From Streptococcus mitis (GTDB taxonomy: Bacteria; Bacillota; Bacilli; Lactobacillales; Streptococcaceae), in NCBI RefSeq assembly GCF_946190065.1, contig NZ_CAMHZD010000015.1, forward strand, positions 1-55,699: DNA of 55,699 nt, read 5' to 3'. The translations under genes were made by a program, and so were the position numbers. Of this stretch, positions 44,577 to 54,933 are shown in pieces. The notes beneath the pieces were generated by a model, which saw nothing but the letters and a program-made list of their open reading frames with translations, searched no databases and had not been told where the DNA came from. Numbering within the stretch: position 1 is the stretch's first letter; every line of letters starts with the position of its first letter.

Positions 44577-46457
44577 CTAATCTTTTCCACCAAGTCGACT
44601 ATTGATATTCATCATGATACTAGCTATTTTTTCACCCCAGTACGGATCTGATGCATAGCGTACATTCATTCCTGTCGCTTTATTTCCAAGGTGATCTCTT
44701 CCACGGTCAATATAGTTCTCACGAATCCACTTGGCCGCACCAAGAATTCCTTTATCTACATCATCAAATTTCTTAGCTGAATCATAGGGACTGGTATCGT
44801 AAGCAGCTATTCCGAAGAAGTTATTTTTATCATTAGCAATTTGGCTACGTCCCCAAGCACTTTCTAGCGCACTGTGAGCCATTAAATAAAGAGCATTGAC
44901 ACCGTAACGTTCTTCAGCTTCTTTAAAAATTGCTCCTTTACCAGCAAGACGGCTGTTTCGGATATTCATCATCGAATAAACTCTATTTAATTCATCCGCA
45001 CTATAGTTGGTTGGTTCAGTCAAATTCTTAAAAAGAAAACGATTCTTGATAGTAAACCCATCAAAATGTTCTCCATCATTTGAATAATACTTCTTGCCAA
45101 TTTTCATGGCTGAAGTATGTGGAGCTACCCGAATACTAGTGTATGGAGAAAGTTCATGATATAGGAATCTTCCGTCAGTAGTATAGTGAGGAATAAACTC
45201 ACTTTCTTCATCAACTAAAGTCAAATCGTTTTGATTCATATAACCAGACAAGCCTGATATTGAAACAGCAAGGCGACTGCCCTTACTTTTAGAGCTATCA
45301 TAGGTCACAATACTTCCCTGATTGACATAACTCAAAATATCTCCTGATTCGCTATAAATATAGGCTGTGATTGGTCTAACCTTAAAATATTTGGGGCTTT
45401 GAATCCACTTTCCATCCCCCTGGAAGAAGTAGGATTTATTTTCGATGTTAAAAGCACCAGTAACATAACTCCCATCTTCTTTTAGGTAGTACCATGCATT
45501 GTAGTTAGGGTCAAAAATCCATTCATTCTTGGCCATATAACCACCAGATTTGAGGTAATAAGCATCAATCCATTCACGTGAAGCATAAGCACCACCTGAT
45601 TTTAGGTAAAACCAGCTATTATAAGATTTATCAAAAATCCATTCTTTTTCAGCCATCGCTCCACTATTTTTTAGATAGTAAGCATCTTTCCACTGATTAC
45701 TAGCCATCACACCGTCACTGTTAAAATAGTACCATATTCCATTAATTTTTTCCCATTTATTACGGACAATCTTTCCTGAATCTGTAGCATAATACCATTT
45801 ATCAGCAATTTTTTCCCAATCATTTTGAGCCATTGCCCCACTGCTATTAAGAAGATAATCGTCAACTAGAGTATTGCTAGCCATAACTCCATCTTGGTTG
45901 AAGTAATACCAAACATTGCCAACTCTTTCCCATCTATTACGAACAATCTTTCCTGAATCTGTAGCATAATACCATTTATCAGCAATTTTTACCCAGGAAT
46001 TTTCTACCATTGCTCCACTAGTATGAAAAGCATAGTCATTAACAATCCTATTGCTAGCCATGATTCCATTTTGATCAAAGAAATACCAGACACCCGCAAT
46101 TTTTTTCCAGTTTTTGATTGGTTGATTATTCTCATAAAAAAGCCATTCCCCGTTCTCTTTCTGCCAACCATTCTTAGGAACTTCTTCAACTTTTTCTTTG
46201 TTTGAAATAGCCTCTTTTTTAGAATTATCTTCTTCTACAACAACTGGTTCTTTCTTTTTTTCCGTCTTTGCAGTCTCATTCTTTGTATATTCAACAACTT
46301 TTTTCTCTTCTGATGTTGGAGTCTGATTTTTATCCACAGATTGACTCTTATTTGTCGTTTGACTTTGGTCTGTTGTTTTATCTTCAGCAAATACTGATGT
46401 TGTTGGCACAATTGCCAATGCAAGCACTGCTGTGCTTACAAGTAGTGTTCTCTTCAT
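44577..46457 (-). CDS. lytB: Choline-binding endo-beta-N-acetylglucosaminidase LytB
   Basis: 626 residues. Signal peptide to about residue 24 (TTSVFA), a low-complexity Gln/Lys/Glu segment, then about a dozen choline-binding repeats (about 97-360, GVWYFFDQNGIMASN type), an SH3b-like module (about 365-425), and a C-terminal GH73 domain with catalytic Glu in AHSALESAWGRS. It cuts septal glycan so daughter cells separate, docked on choline teichoic acids. SD GGGGAG. Two nearly identical 177-bp blocks in the repeat region (offset from 45771 to 45948) show recent duplication. Confidence 0.95.
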   Translation of the reverse strand: MKRTLLVSTAVLALAIVPTTSVFAEDKTTDQSQTTNKSQSVDKNQTPTSEEKKVVEYTKNETAKTEKKKEPVVVEEDNSKKEAISNKEKVEEVPKNGWQKENGEWLFYENNQPIKNWKKIAGVWYFFDQNGIMASNRIVNDYAFHTSGAMVENSWVKIADKWYYATDSGKIVRNRWERVGNVWYYFNQDGVMASNTLVDDYLLNSSGAMAQNDWEKIADKWYYATDSGKIVRNKWEKINGIWYYFNSDGVMASNQWKDAYYLKNSGAMAEKEWIFDKSYNSWFYLKSGGAYASREWIDAYYLKSGGYMAKNEWIFDPNYNAWYYLKEDGSYVTGAFNIENKSYFFQGDGKWIQSPKYFKVRPITAYIYSESGDILSYVNQGSIVTYDSSKSKGSRLAVSISGLSGYMNQNDLTLVDEESEFIPHYTTDGRFLYHELSPYTSIRVAPHTSAMKIGKKYYSNDGEHFDGFTIKNRFLFKNLTEPTNYSADELNRVYSMMNIRNSRLAGKGAIFKEAEERYGVNALYLMAHSALESAWGRSQIANDKNNFFGIAAYDTSPYDSAKKFDDVDKGILGAAKWIRENYIDRGRDHLGNKATGMNVRYASDPYWGEKIASIMMNINSRLGGKD

Positions 46458-46585
46458 TTTACTCCCCTAAGTAGAAATTCATCTACATCATTCATGATTA
46501 ATTTTATTCTAACATAGTTATAAAGATGAGAATATTACAAAATGATGAAAATTCTGTGTCTTATTGACGATAAAGATGTTCTAGC

Positions 46586-48335
<1,750 letters not shown>

Positions 48336-48369
48336 GACTTTTCCTCCTTAAATTTTAAGGGGACCAGAC

Positions 48370-48514
48370 AAAGAAAAGACCTTGCTAATGCAAGGCCTCA
48401 GTTAAAATCGTACAACAGAAGAGAGCACACTCAAAAAGTCTCCTCTAGAAAATTGTACTATTCTTTTATCTGACACCTTGTGAGTCTCTCTGGACTCCCC
48501 TTAAAGGTTAAATT
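48370..48514 (-). promoter_or_regulatory. PyrR-responsive attenuator of pyrK-pyrDB
   Basis: Minus strand leader contains the PyrR-site consensus AGTCCAGAGAGACT (48483-48496) flanked by CCTTTAAGGGG, and a terminator ACCTTGC/GCAAGGC-type hairpin (48378-48397) with a T tract just before the pyrK SD. High UMP/UTP should favour PyrR binding and termination. Confidence 0.85.
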
Positions 48515-48520
48515 TTTATT

Positions 48521-48549
48521 AGTATACTCTTTCAGCTAAAAAAAGTCAA
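48521..48549 (-). promoter_or_regulatory. Promoter of pyrK-pyrDB
   Basis: Minus strand TTGACT (48544-48549), 17-bp spacer, TATACT (48521-48526). Confidence 0.75.
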
Positions 48550-48583
48550 GTAGAAAACGAACATTCTACTGGACCTCACAAGA

Positions 48584-48964
48584 TTATTTTTCACGAATGA
48601 CTTCGACCTTGTAGCCATCAGGGTCTTTGACAAAGTAATAGTTAGGTGCAGTTCCTGGTAGGCCATTTGGCTCAGTAACTTCATATCCTTTGGCACTGTG
48701 CTCTTGATGAAGTGCCTCAAGATCAGGTGTACTGAGGGCGATATGGGCAAAGCCATCTCCAACCACATAAGGGCCGTGATCATAGTTATAAGTCAACTCT
48801 AACTCATAGTCGTCACCCTCAAGACCTAGATAGACAATCGTGAAGGCATGGTCTGGAAAATCTCTGCGACGCAATTCTTTAAATCCAAAAGCATCTTGAT
48901 AGAATGCAATTGATTTTTCAAGATTTTCTACTCGCAAGCAAGTGTGTAGCATTTTTGAAGCCAT
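48584..48964 (-). CDS. VOC-family protein, lactoylglutathione lyase-like
   Basis: 126 residues, glyoxalase I fold. Start MLHTCLRVENLEKSIAFYQDAFGF, metal/fold signature HIALSTPDLEAL and DPDGYKVEVIRE. Relatives convert the methylglyoxal hemithioacetal; substrate here is not proven. SD AAGGAG. Lies after the rplT terminator. Confidence 0.88.
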   Translation of the reverse strand: MASKMLHTCLRVENLEKSIAFYQDAFGFKELRRRDFPDHAFTIVYLGLEGDDYELELTYNYDHGPYVVGDGFAHIALSTPDLEALHQEHSAKGYEVTEPNGLPGTAPNYYFVKDPDGYKVEVIREK

Positions 48965-48982
48965 ATTTTTCTCCTTTATTTT

Positions 48983-49013
48983 TAAAAAGACTGGGACAAT
49001 CCTGTTCCAGTCT
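48983..49013 (-). terminator. Terminator of infC-rpmI-rplT
   Basis: Minus strand AAGACTGGAACAGGATTGTCCCAGTCTTTTT immediately after rplT: stem AGACTGG...CCAGTCT with a T tract. Confidence 0.8.
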
Positions 49014-49022
49014 TATCTGTTA

Positions 49023-49382
49023 TTATTTACCAAGTTTTGCTTTCGCTGCATCTGCAAGAGCTGTGAAAGCTGCTGCATCGTTAACAGCCAAGTCAGCAAG
49101 CATTTTACGGTTAACTTCGATCTCAGCCAATTTCAAACCATGCATCAATTGTGAGTATGAAAGTCCGTTCATACGAGCTGCTGCATTGATACGAGTGATC
49201 CACAATTTGCGGAAGTCACGTTTTTTCTGACGACGGTCACGGTATGCATAGTAGTAAGAGTTCATTACTTGTTCTTTTGCAGTACGGAACAAGATGTGTT
49301 TAGCTCCATAGTAACCTTTTGCTAATTTAAGAATACGTTTACGACGTTTGCGTGATACAACGCCACCTTTAACACGTGCCAT
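49023..49382 (-). CDS. rplT: Ribosomal protein L20
   Basis: 119 residues, basic N-terminal helix ([20 protein letters not shown]), core [20 protein letters not shown]. Early assembly protein of the 50S subunit and, in Firmicutes, the repressor of this operon through its leader. Confidence 0.98.
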   Translation of the reverse strand: MARVKGGVVSRKRRKRILKLAKGYYGAKHILFRTAKEQVMNSYYYAYRDRRQKKRDFRKLWITRINAAARMNGLSYSQLMHGLKLAEIEVNRKMLADLAVNDAAAFTALADAAKAKLGK

Positions 49383-49433
49383 GTTTTATTTCCTCCAAAT
49401 ATTTCCTAGAATTCTTTACTTACAGTCAAGCTA

Positions 49434-49634
49434 TTATTTCAAGCGAGTAAGCATTGCTTTGATACGTTTGTAATCTCCTGAATGCACCATAGATGCTTTA
49501 CGAAGATGACGACGTTGTTTCTTAGTTTTTCCGTGGAAACGGTGAGAAGTGTAAGCACGGAAACGTTTAAGTCCACCAGAACCTGTACGTTTGAAACGTT
49601 TAGCTGATGCGCGGTGTGTTTTTTGTTTTGGCAT
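49434..49634 (-). CDS. rpmI: Ribosomal protein L35
   Basis: 66 residues, [20 protein letters not shown], basic throughout. Normal position between infC and rplT. Confidence 0.98.
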   Translation of the reverse strand: MPKQKTHRASAKRFKRTGSGGLKRFRAYTSHRFHGKTKKQRRHLRKASMVHSGDYKRIKAMLTRLK

Positions 49635-49666
49635 GATTTTTTCTCCTTTATTTAACTTTCTGACAA

Positions 49667-50188
49667 TTATTTTTTGTCAGTCGCTGGCGCCAATTGCATG
49701 AACATTTGACGTCCATCCATTTTAGCACGTTGTTCGATGATGGCAATATCTTGAGTTGCTTCAGCAAACTCGGCTAAAACTTTTGCACCAATCTCTTTAT
49801 GGGTAATCATACGACCCTTAAAGCGAATAGATACCTTAACTTTATTTCCTTTTTCAAGGAATTTGCGTGCATTGCGAAGTTTTGTATCAAAGTCACCCTT
49901 GTCAATAGTTGGACTTAGACGAACTTCTTTCACAGTAACAACACTTTGTTTTTTACGTTGTTCTTTTTGCTTCTTCTGGTACTCAAATTTGAACTTACCG
50001 TAGTCCATAATTTTTGCAACAGGCGGTTTGGCTTGGGGTTGAATCAACACTAGGTCAACATTAGCGTTATCAGCCAAAGCTTGCGCTTCACTGAGTGGCT
50101 TGATACCTAACTGTTCTCCCTCAAGACCGATTAAGCGAACTTCACGTACACGAATCTCATCATTGATGAATAAGTCTTGCTTTGCTAT
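49667..50188 (-). CDS. infC: Translation initiation factor IF-3 (rare ATA start)
   Basis: 173 residues with start at ATA 50188, chosen because AGAGGTG lies 6 nt upstream and the product ([20 protein letters not shown]) then has the standard IF-3 N-terminus and length. Longer readings begin in the leader hairpin. N-domain, then [20 protein letters not shown] and C-domain [16 protein letters not shown]-3 rejects non-standard start codons, so a rare start allows self-regulation. Promoter and L20-type leader upstream. Confidence 0.93.
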
Positions 50189-50199
50189 GGTTTTCACCT

Positions 50200-50346
50200 C
50201 TTTTGTTTTATTAGAGAAAAACAATAGCGGACTCGTAAATATACAAGCCCGCACGTTATGATAGCGTTTCTTAGAAACTTTTCATCCGTAGGGCCAGGCA
50301 ACTTAATGTCACAAGGCGAGAAGCTCTCACTTCTGCTTTTCTCAAC
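50200..50346 (-). promoter_or_regulatory. L20-type leader of infC-rpmI-rplT
   Basis: About 150-nt leader on the minus strand. It ends with a terminator-like hairpin GCGGGCTTGT/ACGAGTCCGC (ten pairs with two G-U) followed by TATTGTTTTT just before the infC SD. An upstream part with GGCCCTACGGATGAAAAG is plausible as the L20-binding/alternative fold. Fits the known Firmicutes L20 leader attenuation. Confidence 0.75.
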
Positions 50347-50352
50347 TTTTAT

Positions 50353-50381
50353 ATGATACCAAGTTTTCTAGACCTTGTCAA
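50353..50381 (-). promoter_or_regulatory. Promoter of infC-rpmI-rplT
   Basis: Minus strand TTGACA (50376-50381), 17-bp spacer, TATCAT (50353-50358). Confidence 0.85.
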
Positions 50382-50437
50382 GATAAAAAGTTATTTTTTT
50401 GAAAAGTTTTTGTTTGCAGTTTAGCTTGGTTTTCGAA

Positions 50438-50471
50438 TCAAAAAGAGAGAATCAAGTTGATTCCCTCTCTA
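50438..50471 (-). terminator. Terminator of the ABC exporter operon
   Basis: Minus strand AGAGAGGGAATCAACTTGATTCTCTCT then TTTTT, downstream of the permease. Confidence 0.85.
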
Positions 50472-50504
50472 TGTTAGTTTTTACTTATTTTCCCTATAGA
50501 AAAA

Positions 50505-51689
50505 CTAAAACCTATTAAAAACTTCCTTTTTACGTGAACTTCCCCATCTTTCAATAAATAGAATCCCCACCAACAAAAGGACAATCAGGCAAGGAAGTAA
50601 GACCATTCCCATACTCCAATTCAGATTGACATTATCAATTTGCTTAGGTAATCTTCCAGATAAAATCTCCACTGAACGCAAGTAAGTAAAGGGAATCAGA
50701 TGTGCAATCTTTTGGAGAGGCTGAATTGTTTGAATGCCAAACAATAAGCCAACAATCCCAATAAGTGAAAGAAAAAGGACAGGCATTTTTTGCTTGAAAA
50801 AGTAAGTAATCAAATACACAACTTCCACAATGACGATAAAGGCTAAGAAAGCTAGTAACAAGCTAGGAAATAATACATCTTGTATCTTTCCAATAGTTAC
50901 CTCTTGATTCACTAAGCTATAAATCGGGTAGGGATAATCTAACTGTCCAAAACCACTTATCAGACTTCCCACTAGAAAAGAAAATCCGCTGATTCCGATA
51001 AACAGTACAGTTACATAGCCCACTCCAACTCCAAGGGAGGACATGGCAAATGCCACTTTTGAAAAAGGATATAACTGAGCTGTATCCAGATGATTTTGAT
51101 ATCTTTCTGCAAATAGTTGCGTTAGCATAAAAATAATAGCAATCACAAACAAGCTTGGGATGATAGCCTCTAAAATCCAGACAATCTGGTCAATCCCGTG
51201 GGTCGGATAATATAAATTGTGCGCTTTTATGTTCAAGGGATATAGGGCTTGGTAAGTCTTTCGTTCGCGGTCAACCGCCATTTTTAAGTCAGAGCTAGAA
51301 GTCGGTTCCTTTGATAAAATTTCATAACTCTTCTCTTCATCTTGCCACTGCAAATAGTAGGCTTCTTTCCAGCGTCCTTCTTTTAACAAAGCCAGAATTT
51401 CTTTCTTTTGAGTAAAAAGATTTTTTTGCGATTCTAAATTAATTTTAGCAGTCTGGTATTCCTCCGAGTTGGTATCAGATATTTGAGAGAGTTTCTCTTC
51501 ATATTCATTGATGATTCTCTCATCTTTTACAAGACGGGTTTCCAACTCGCTCTCCAAGCTGACGGAGTTTGCAGTCTGACTATTAAAATAAAAGGTAACA
51601 CCGAGTCCAGATACAAATAAAGCTAAGATAATCCAGTTTAAGCGACTTTTGAAAACTTTTTTTAATAAAAATAGACTAACATCTTTCAT
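50505..51689 (-). CDS. ABC-2-like membrane permease
   Basis: 394 residues. One N-terminal helix (about 18-34), a long charged coiled-coil-like segment (about 40-135, KDERIINEYEEKLSQISDTN), then about 6 more helices. It resembles permeases of small ABC exporters. Its gene starts 3 nt after the ATPase, so the two form one transporter; substrate unknown. The broken peptide ORF just upstream suggests a peptide or immunity role, but that is inference. Confidence 0.75.
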   Translation of the reverse strand: MKDVSLFLLKKVFKSRLNWIILALFVSGLGVTFYFNSQTANSVSLESELETRLVKDERIINEYEEKLSQISDTNSEEYQTAKINLESQKNLFTQKKEILALLKEGRWKEAYYLQWQDEEKSYEILSKEPTSSSDLKMAVDRERKTYQALYPLNIKAHNLYYPTHGIDQIVWILEAIIPSLFVIAIIFMLTQLFAERYQNHLDTAQLYPFSKVAFAMSSLGVGVGYVTVLFIGISGFSFLVGSLISGFGQLDYPYPIYSLVNQEVTIGKIQDVLFPSLLLAFLAFIVIVEVVYLITYFFKQKMPVLFLSLIGIVGLLFGIQTIQPLQKIAHLIPFTYLRSVEILSGRLPKQIDNVNLNWSMGMVLLPCLIVLLLVGILFIERWGSSRKKEVFNRF

Positions 51690-51692
51690 AAA

Positions 51693-52280
51693 CTAAACCT
51701 CTTCTATTTGCCCCTGATGAATGGTTACTACTCTATCGCAGACATCAAGCAACTCTTCCTTATAGTGGGAACTTAAAAGAACCAGCTGTTCTTGTCTATC
51801 GATTTGTGCCAGCCTATCAAAAAACTTCTGTCGATAATACTCATCTAAGCCATTTGTAATCTCATCCATAAGCCAGCATTTCGCCTGACTGAGGAAATAC
51901 ATGGCAATCACCAATCGTTGCTTCATGCCTAAGGAATACTTGCGAATGGGAAGGCTGATATAGTCAGACATTTCCCAGTAATCAATTTCATCCCCCAAGT
52001 TCAGCCCTGACTTCCAGATGTTTTTGATAAGACGAAGGTAGTCCATCCCACTTAAGTTTCCATCCAGCCATTCAACGCTTTCATAATAAAATAAAGAAGG
52101 AGGGGCTACGATATTTCCACTACTTATAGGAATTAAATTGCTAATGGCGCGGAACAGTGTCGTCTTTCCAGAGCCATTTATAGCAAGAATACCATAAATA
52201 CTACCCTTTTCAAATGTAAAATCAACATCTTGTAAGATGACTTGTCGCGTTTTTAAGGTCACATGAGTAAGCTGCAACAT
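51693..52280 (-). CDS. ABC transporter ATP-binding protein
   Basis: 195 residues, short for the family. Walker A AINGSGKTTLF, signature YSLGMKQRLVIAMYF (the usual SGGQ replaced by SLGMKQ, as in many exporters), Walker B CWLMDEITNGLD. SD GGAGG before ATG. Partner of the following permease. Confidence 0.88.
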   Translation of the reverse strand: MLQLTHVTLKTRQVILQDVDFTFEKGSIYGILAINGSGKTTLFRAISNLIPISSGNIVAPPSLFYYESVEWLDGNLSGMDYLRLIKNIWKSGLNLGDEIDYWEMSDYISLPIRKYSLGMKQRLVIAMYFLSQAKCWLMDEITNGLDEYYRQKFFDRLAQIDRQEQLVLLSSHYKEELLDVCDRVVTIHQGQIEEV

Positions 52281-52312
52281 ATCTAGCCCTCCTTTTTATC
52301 ACTCTTGAAAGA

Positions 52313-52537
52313 TTAATAACCTCTGCTGTAGTAGTTTATTACCTCATAACAATCGTAATTCCAACCAGAACCAATTTTATATTCAGAATAGCTGTCATAA
52401 CGATACCATAACAGGGAATTAATATAGTTATATCTCTAGCAATTCATACTAGACTTATAGTAGGTATTCCAATCATACCTATAAGTTTTAAGAACGCTCA
52501 CAGCAGATATACTGGACTGAAAAAGACCAATAATCAT
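52313..52537 (-). pseudogene. Broken Tyr/Trp/Asn-rich small peptide ORF
   Basis: 74-codon frame from ATG 52537 to TAA 52313, interrupted by TAG at codon 34 (52436-52438). A hydrophobic start MIIGLFQSSISAVSVL is followed by YRYDWNTYYKSS and, after the TAG, SLLWYRYDSYSEYKIGSGW and YEVINYYSRGY. It keeps codon-like composition on both sides of the stop. No SD before the ATG. It ends 32 nt before the ABC ATPase. It looks like a decayed secreted or bacteriocin-like peptide gene; I know no family for it. Confidence 0.4.
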
Positions 52538-52615
52538 AAACTAACTAATTAAACGATTTTTGCTAATTTTTAATGATTTTATTGCATTTATATCTTTAAC
52601 ATTGAACACGCTTTC

Positions 52616-52644
52616 ATTATATCGTTTTTATCATTATTATGCAA
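52616..52644 (-). promoter_or_regulatory. Promoter upstream of the broken peptide ORF and ABC genes
   Basis: Minus strand TTGCAT (52639-52644), 17-bp spacer, TATAAT (52616-52621). The start point would be near 52609, leaving a 330-nt leader over the broken ORF. Confidence 0.6.
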
Positions 52645-52692
52645 CAGATTTTTGGTTTTTGTTTTCTTACTAATCTATAACAACTTTTCCTC

Positions 52693-54933
52693 CTATCGAA
52701 CGCTTTCGATTTTCCAACTTTTCCACCCTTTAAAGCGTATAGCTCCTTGCTGATCAGTTCGATAAACTTTGCTATTGATATCTTCCAGTCGGGTCAAGGT
52801 TTCCTGATGGGGTAATTTAGTTCGATTGTTCTTTCCAACTGAGATGAGAGTCATCTCTGGTTTGAGCTGTTCTAGAAAGGCTGAACTTGATGATTTTTTA
52901 GAGCCATGTTGGCCAGCTTTCAAAACATCCACTTCTAGGTCAGGATATTGCTTCAGAAGATCCTTCTCTCCTTTCTCCTCCAAATTTCCTGTGAAGAGAA
53001 AGTACTTATCCAAGAGTTTCCCATAAAGAACTAGGGAATTTTCATGACCTCCATCTCCAATTTTCCTTGGAGATAGGACTTCTAATTGCCTTCCGAAAAT
53101 TGCCAAGTGTTCCCCCACTGACACACTACGCACCTTGGTTTGAGTCGCCTGTAGTTCTGCCACAAATTCCTTCTGTTTCAGACTGCCTTTGGATACTAAA
53201 ATCTCCCCAATATGGAAAGCCTTGGTCACCTCTAACAAATCTCCAACATACTCCTTGTCCGTGTTAGTCAAAATTAGCTGGTCAATCTTGGCTACTCCTC
53301 TACTTTTGAGATAGGGAATCAAGGTTCGCTGGGCATTGCTAGTTGTCGCCTTTTCTTGCCATTTTTCTATTTTCTTACTAGACTCTGCCTTACCGCCTAC
53401 ATCTATGAGAATGGTTTTCCCAGTTACATCCCGTAGGAAAATACTTTCCCCTTGCCCTACATCCAGCATGGTGATTTCATTTTCCAGTGGATGCTTGGTA
53501 AAGAAAAAGAGACCTGTAATCAATAAACTCAATACTGTTAGCTTTTTAATGTTTTTCCTCAAATCATAGACTAAAGCCAAGGAAATTAACAATAGGATTA
53601 AAAGCCATGCATTGGGTTGTCCAAAGACTAGAGGCCTACTTGCCACCTGAGAGACCAAGCGAATAATGCCCTCCAACCATTCAAAGATAAAATTCAGCTG
53701 AATGACTGAATAGAGAAAGGAAAGGGCAAATAAGATGGACAAGAGCGGTAAGAAGACCAAATCAAATAGAAAGGAAAAGACAAAGGTCAAAAGGATGGAC
53801 CAAGGCTGAAATTCCGCAAAATAGAAGGACAGAATGGGCAATATGCCCAAGGAGATGACTAGACTTTCTCTAGCAACAGCCTTGAGCCCCTTCCCTTCTT
53901 TGCTGGTCATGATCAAGATAAAAGCATAAGCGCAGGACAAAACTCCTCCTGCAGTCAGGAAAAAGTTGGGCATGACGATAAAGAGGATAAGGACCGTCAA
54001 GGCAAAATTATTCAAACCCTTAACGCCATGTTGAGCCAGTAGCTTTTGCAAGAGACTGCGAATGACCGAAGCTGAAAATCCTGTCAGACCAGCATAGATA
54101 AGGGAAAAGGGATAAGTCAGCCACTTCAACTTTTCTTGGGTCAAGCCCAATCGCAAGAGAAGTTTCTTAAAAACATCCATGAAAAAGCCTACCTGCATAC
54201 CTGACAAGGCAAAAAGATGGATAATTCCTAGACTGGAATAAAGCTCATTCATCTCCTCAAAGTCGGTGTCCAGATGTCCTAATAGAAGCCCCGTCATGTA
54301 ATTGCGCATAGGATCTGGAAAGTGCGTCTTAATCCAAACTACAGCCTTACGGCGTAAACTCGACAGATTTTCTCCTATATCCCAACTGCTAACCTTTTGA
54401 AGTGACTGGATTATTTTGATATTGAGAGTCTGGTAAATTCCCTGAGTCTTCAAATAGGCTTGATAGTCAAAACCACCAAAATTTCTCTTCCCTTCTGGTT
54501 CCGAAAGTTTTCCTTCTAATTCTATATCATGAAGGGCTGTTAAAGCTTGAAAGGATTCTTTCTCCTCCTCGGACTGTAGTTTATAATAAACTTGGAAAAT
54601 TCGTCCATAAGACTTGCCACGAAAGGATAGACTGTCACCATTGACCTTAATAGTGTCTGGTAAAATTCGTACCCTTTCAACAGAATACGCCAAATTTTGA
54701 CTCGCTTGACTCTGTTGCCAAGTTTGAAACAGAAACCAGAAGCCAAAGATTCCACAAATTGCTAAAACTTTTCCAGCAGATTTCCACGAAAATTGGATAA
54801 AGAGACAGACTAGCAGAAAAACAAAACCTAGCAGTGCGAGATAAGATGCTGAGAAAATAGCGTAGTAAAGCCAGAGCAATAGAAAACTCAGATAGATTAG
54901 GGGAAGGGGGAAATTCTTAATCCACTGTAACAT
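52693..54933 (-). CDS. comEC: DNA-uptake channel ComEC
   Basis: 746 residues. N-terminal helices and an OB-like domain (about 60-180), competence-domain membrane channel (about 205-480: HLFALSGMQVGFFMDVFKK), then a metallo-beta-lactamase-like domain (about 495-740: MLDVGQGESIFLRD, ILIDVGG, LKAGQHGSKKSS). Carries single-stranded DNA across the membrane in transformation. In place of the HxDxDH zinc motif it reads TNTDKEYVGD. Start overlaps comEA by 17 bp. Confidence 0.95.
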   Translation of the reverse strand: MLQWIKNFPLPLIYLSFLLLWLYYAIFSASYLALLGFVFLLVCLFIQFSWKSAGKVLAICGIFGFWFLFQTWQQSQASQNLAYSVERVRILPDTIKVNGDSLSFRGKSYGRIFQVYYKLQSEEEKESFQALTALHDIELEGKLSEPEGKRNFGGFDYQAYLKTQGIYQTLNIKIIQSLQKVSSWDIGENLSSLRRKAVVWIKTHFPDPMRNYMTGLLLGHLDTDFEEMNELYSSLGIIHLFALSGMQVGFFMDVFKKLLLRLGLTQEKLKWLTYPFSLIYAGLTGFSASVIRSLLQKLLAQHGVKGLNNFALTVLILFIVMPNFFLTAGGVLSCAYAFILIMTSKEGKGLKAVARESLVISLGILPILSFYFAEFQPWSILLTFVFSFLFDLVFLPLLSILFALSFLYSVIQLNFIFEWLEGIIRLVSQVASRPLVFGQPNAWLLILLLISLALVYDLRKNIKKLTVLSLLITGLFFFTKHPLENEITMLDVGQGESIFLRDVTGKTILIDVGGKAESSKKIEKWQEKATTSNAQRTLIPYLKSRGVAKIDQLILTNTDKEYVGDLLEVTKAFHIGEILVSKGSLKQKEFVAELQATQTKVRSVSVGEHLAIFGRQLEVLSPRKIGDGGHENSLVLYGKLLDKYFLFTGNLEEKGEKDLLKQYPDLEVDVLKAGQHGSKKSSSSAFLEQLKPEMTLISVGKNNRTKLPHQETLTRLEDINSKVYRTDQQGAIRFKGWKSWKIESVR

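Larger units (their letters stand above)
52281..52692. other. 410-bp AT-rich intergenic stretch
   Basis: Between comEC and the ABC ATPase. It holds the promoter and the broken Tyr-rich ORF described separately; nothing else is recognisable. No terminator follows comEC, so competence transcripts may read on into the ABC pair. Confidence 0.5.

Noticed and set aside
50189-50254. Longer IF-3 reading starting in the leader
   Set aside because: It passes through the leader terminator hairpin and the SD for the normal-length protein; the added residues are not IF-3-like.
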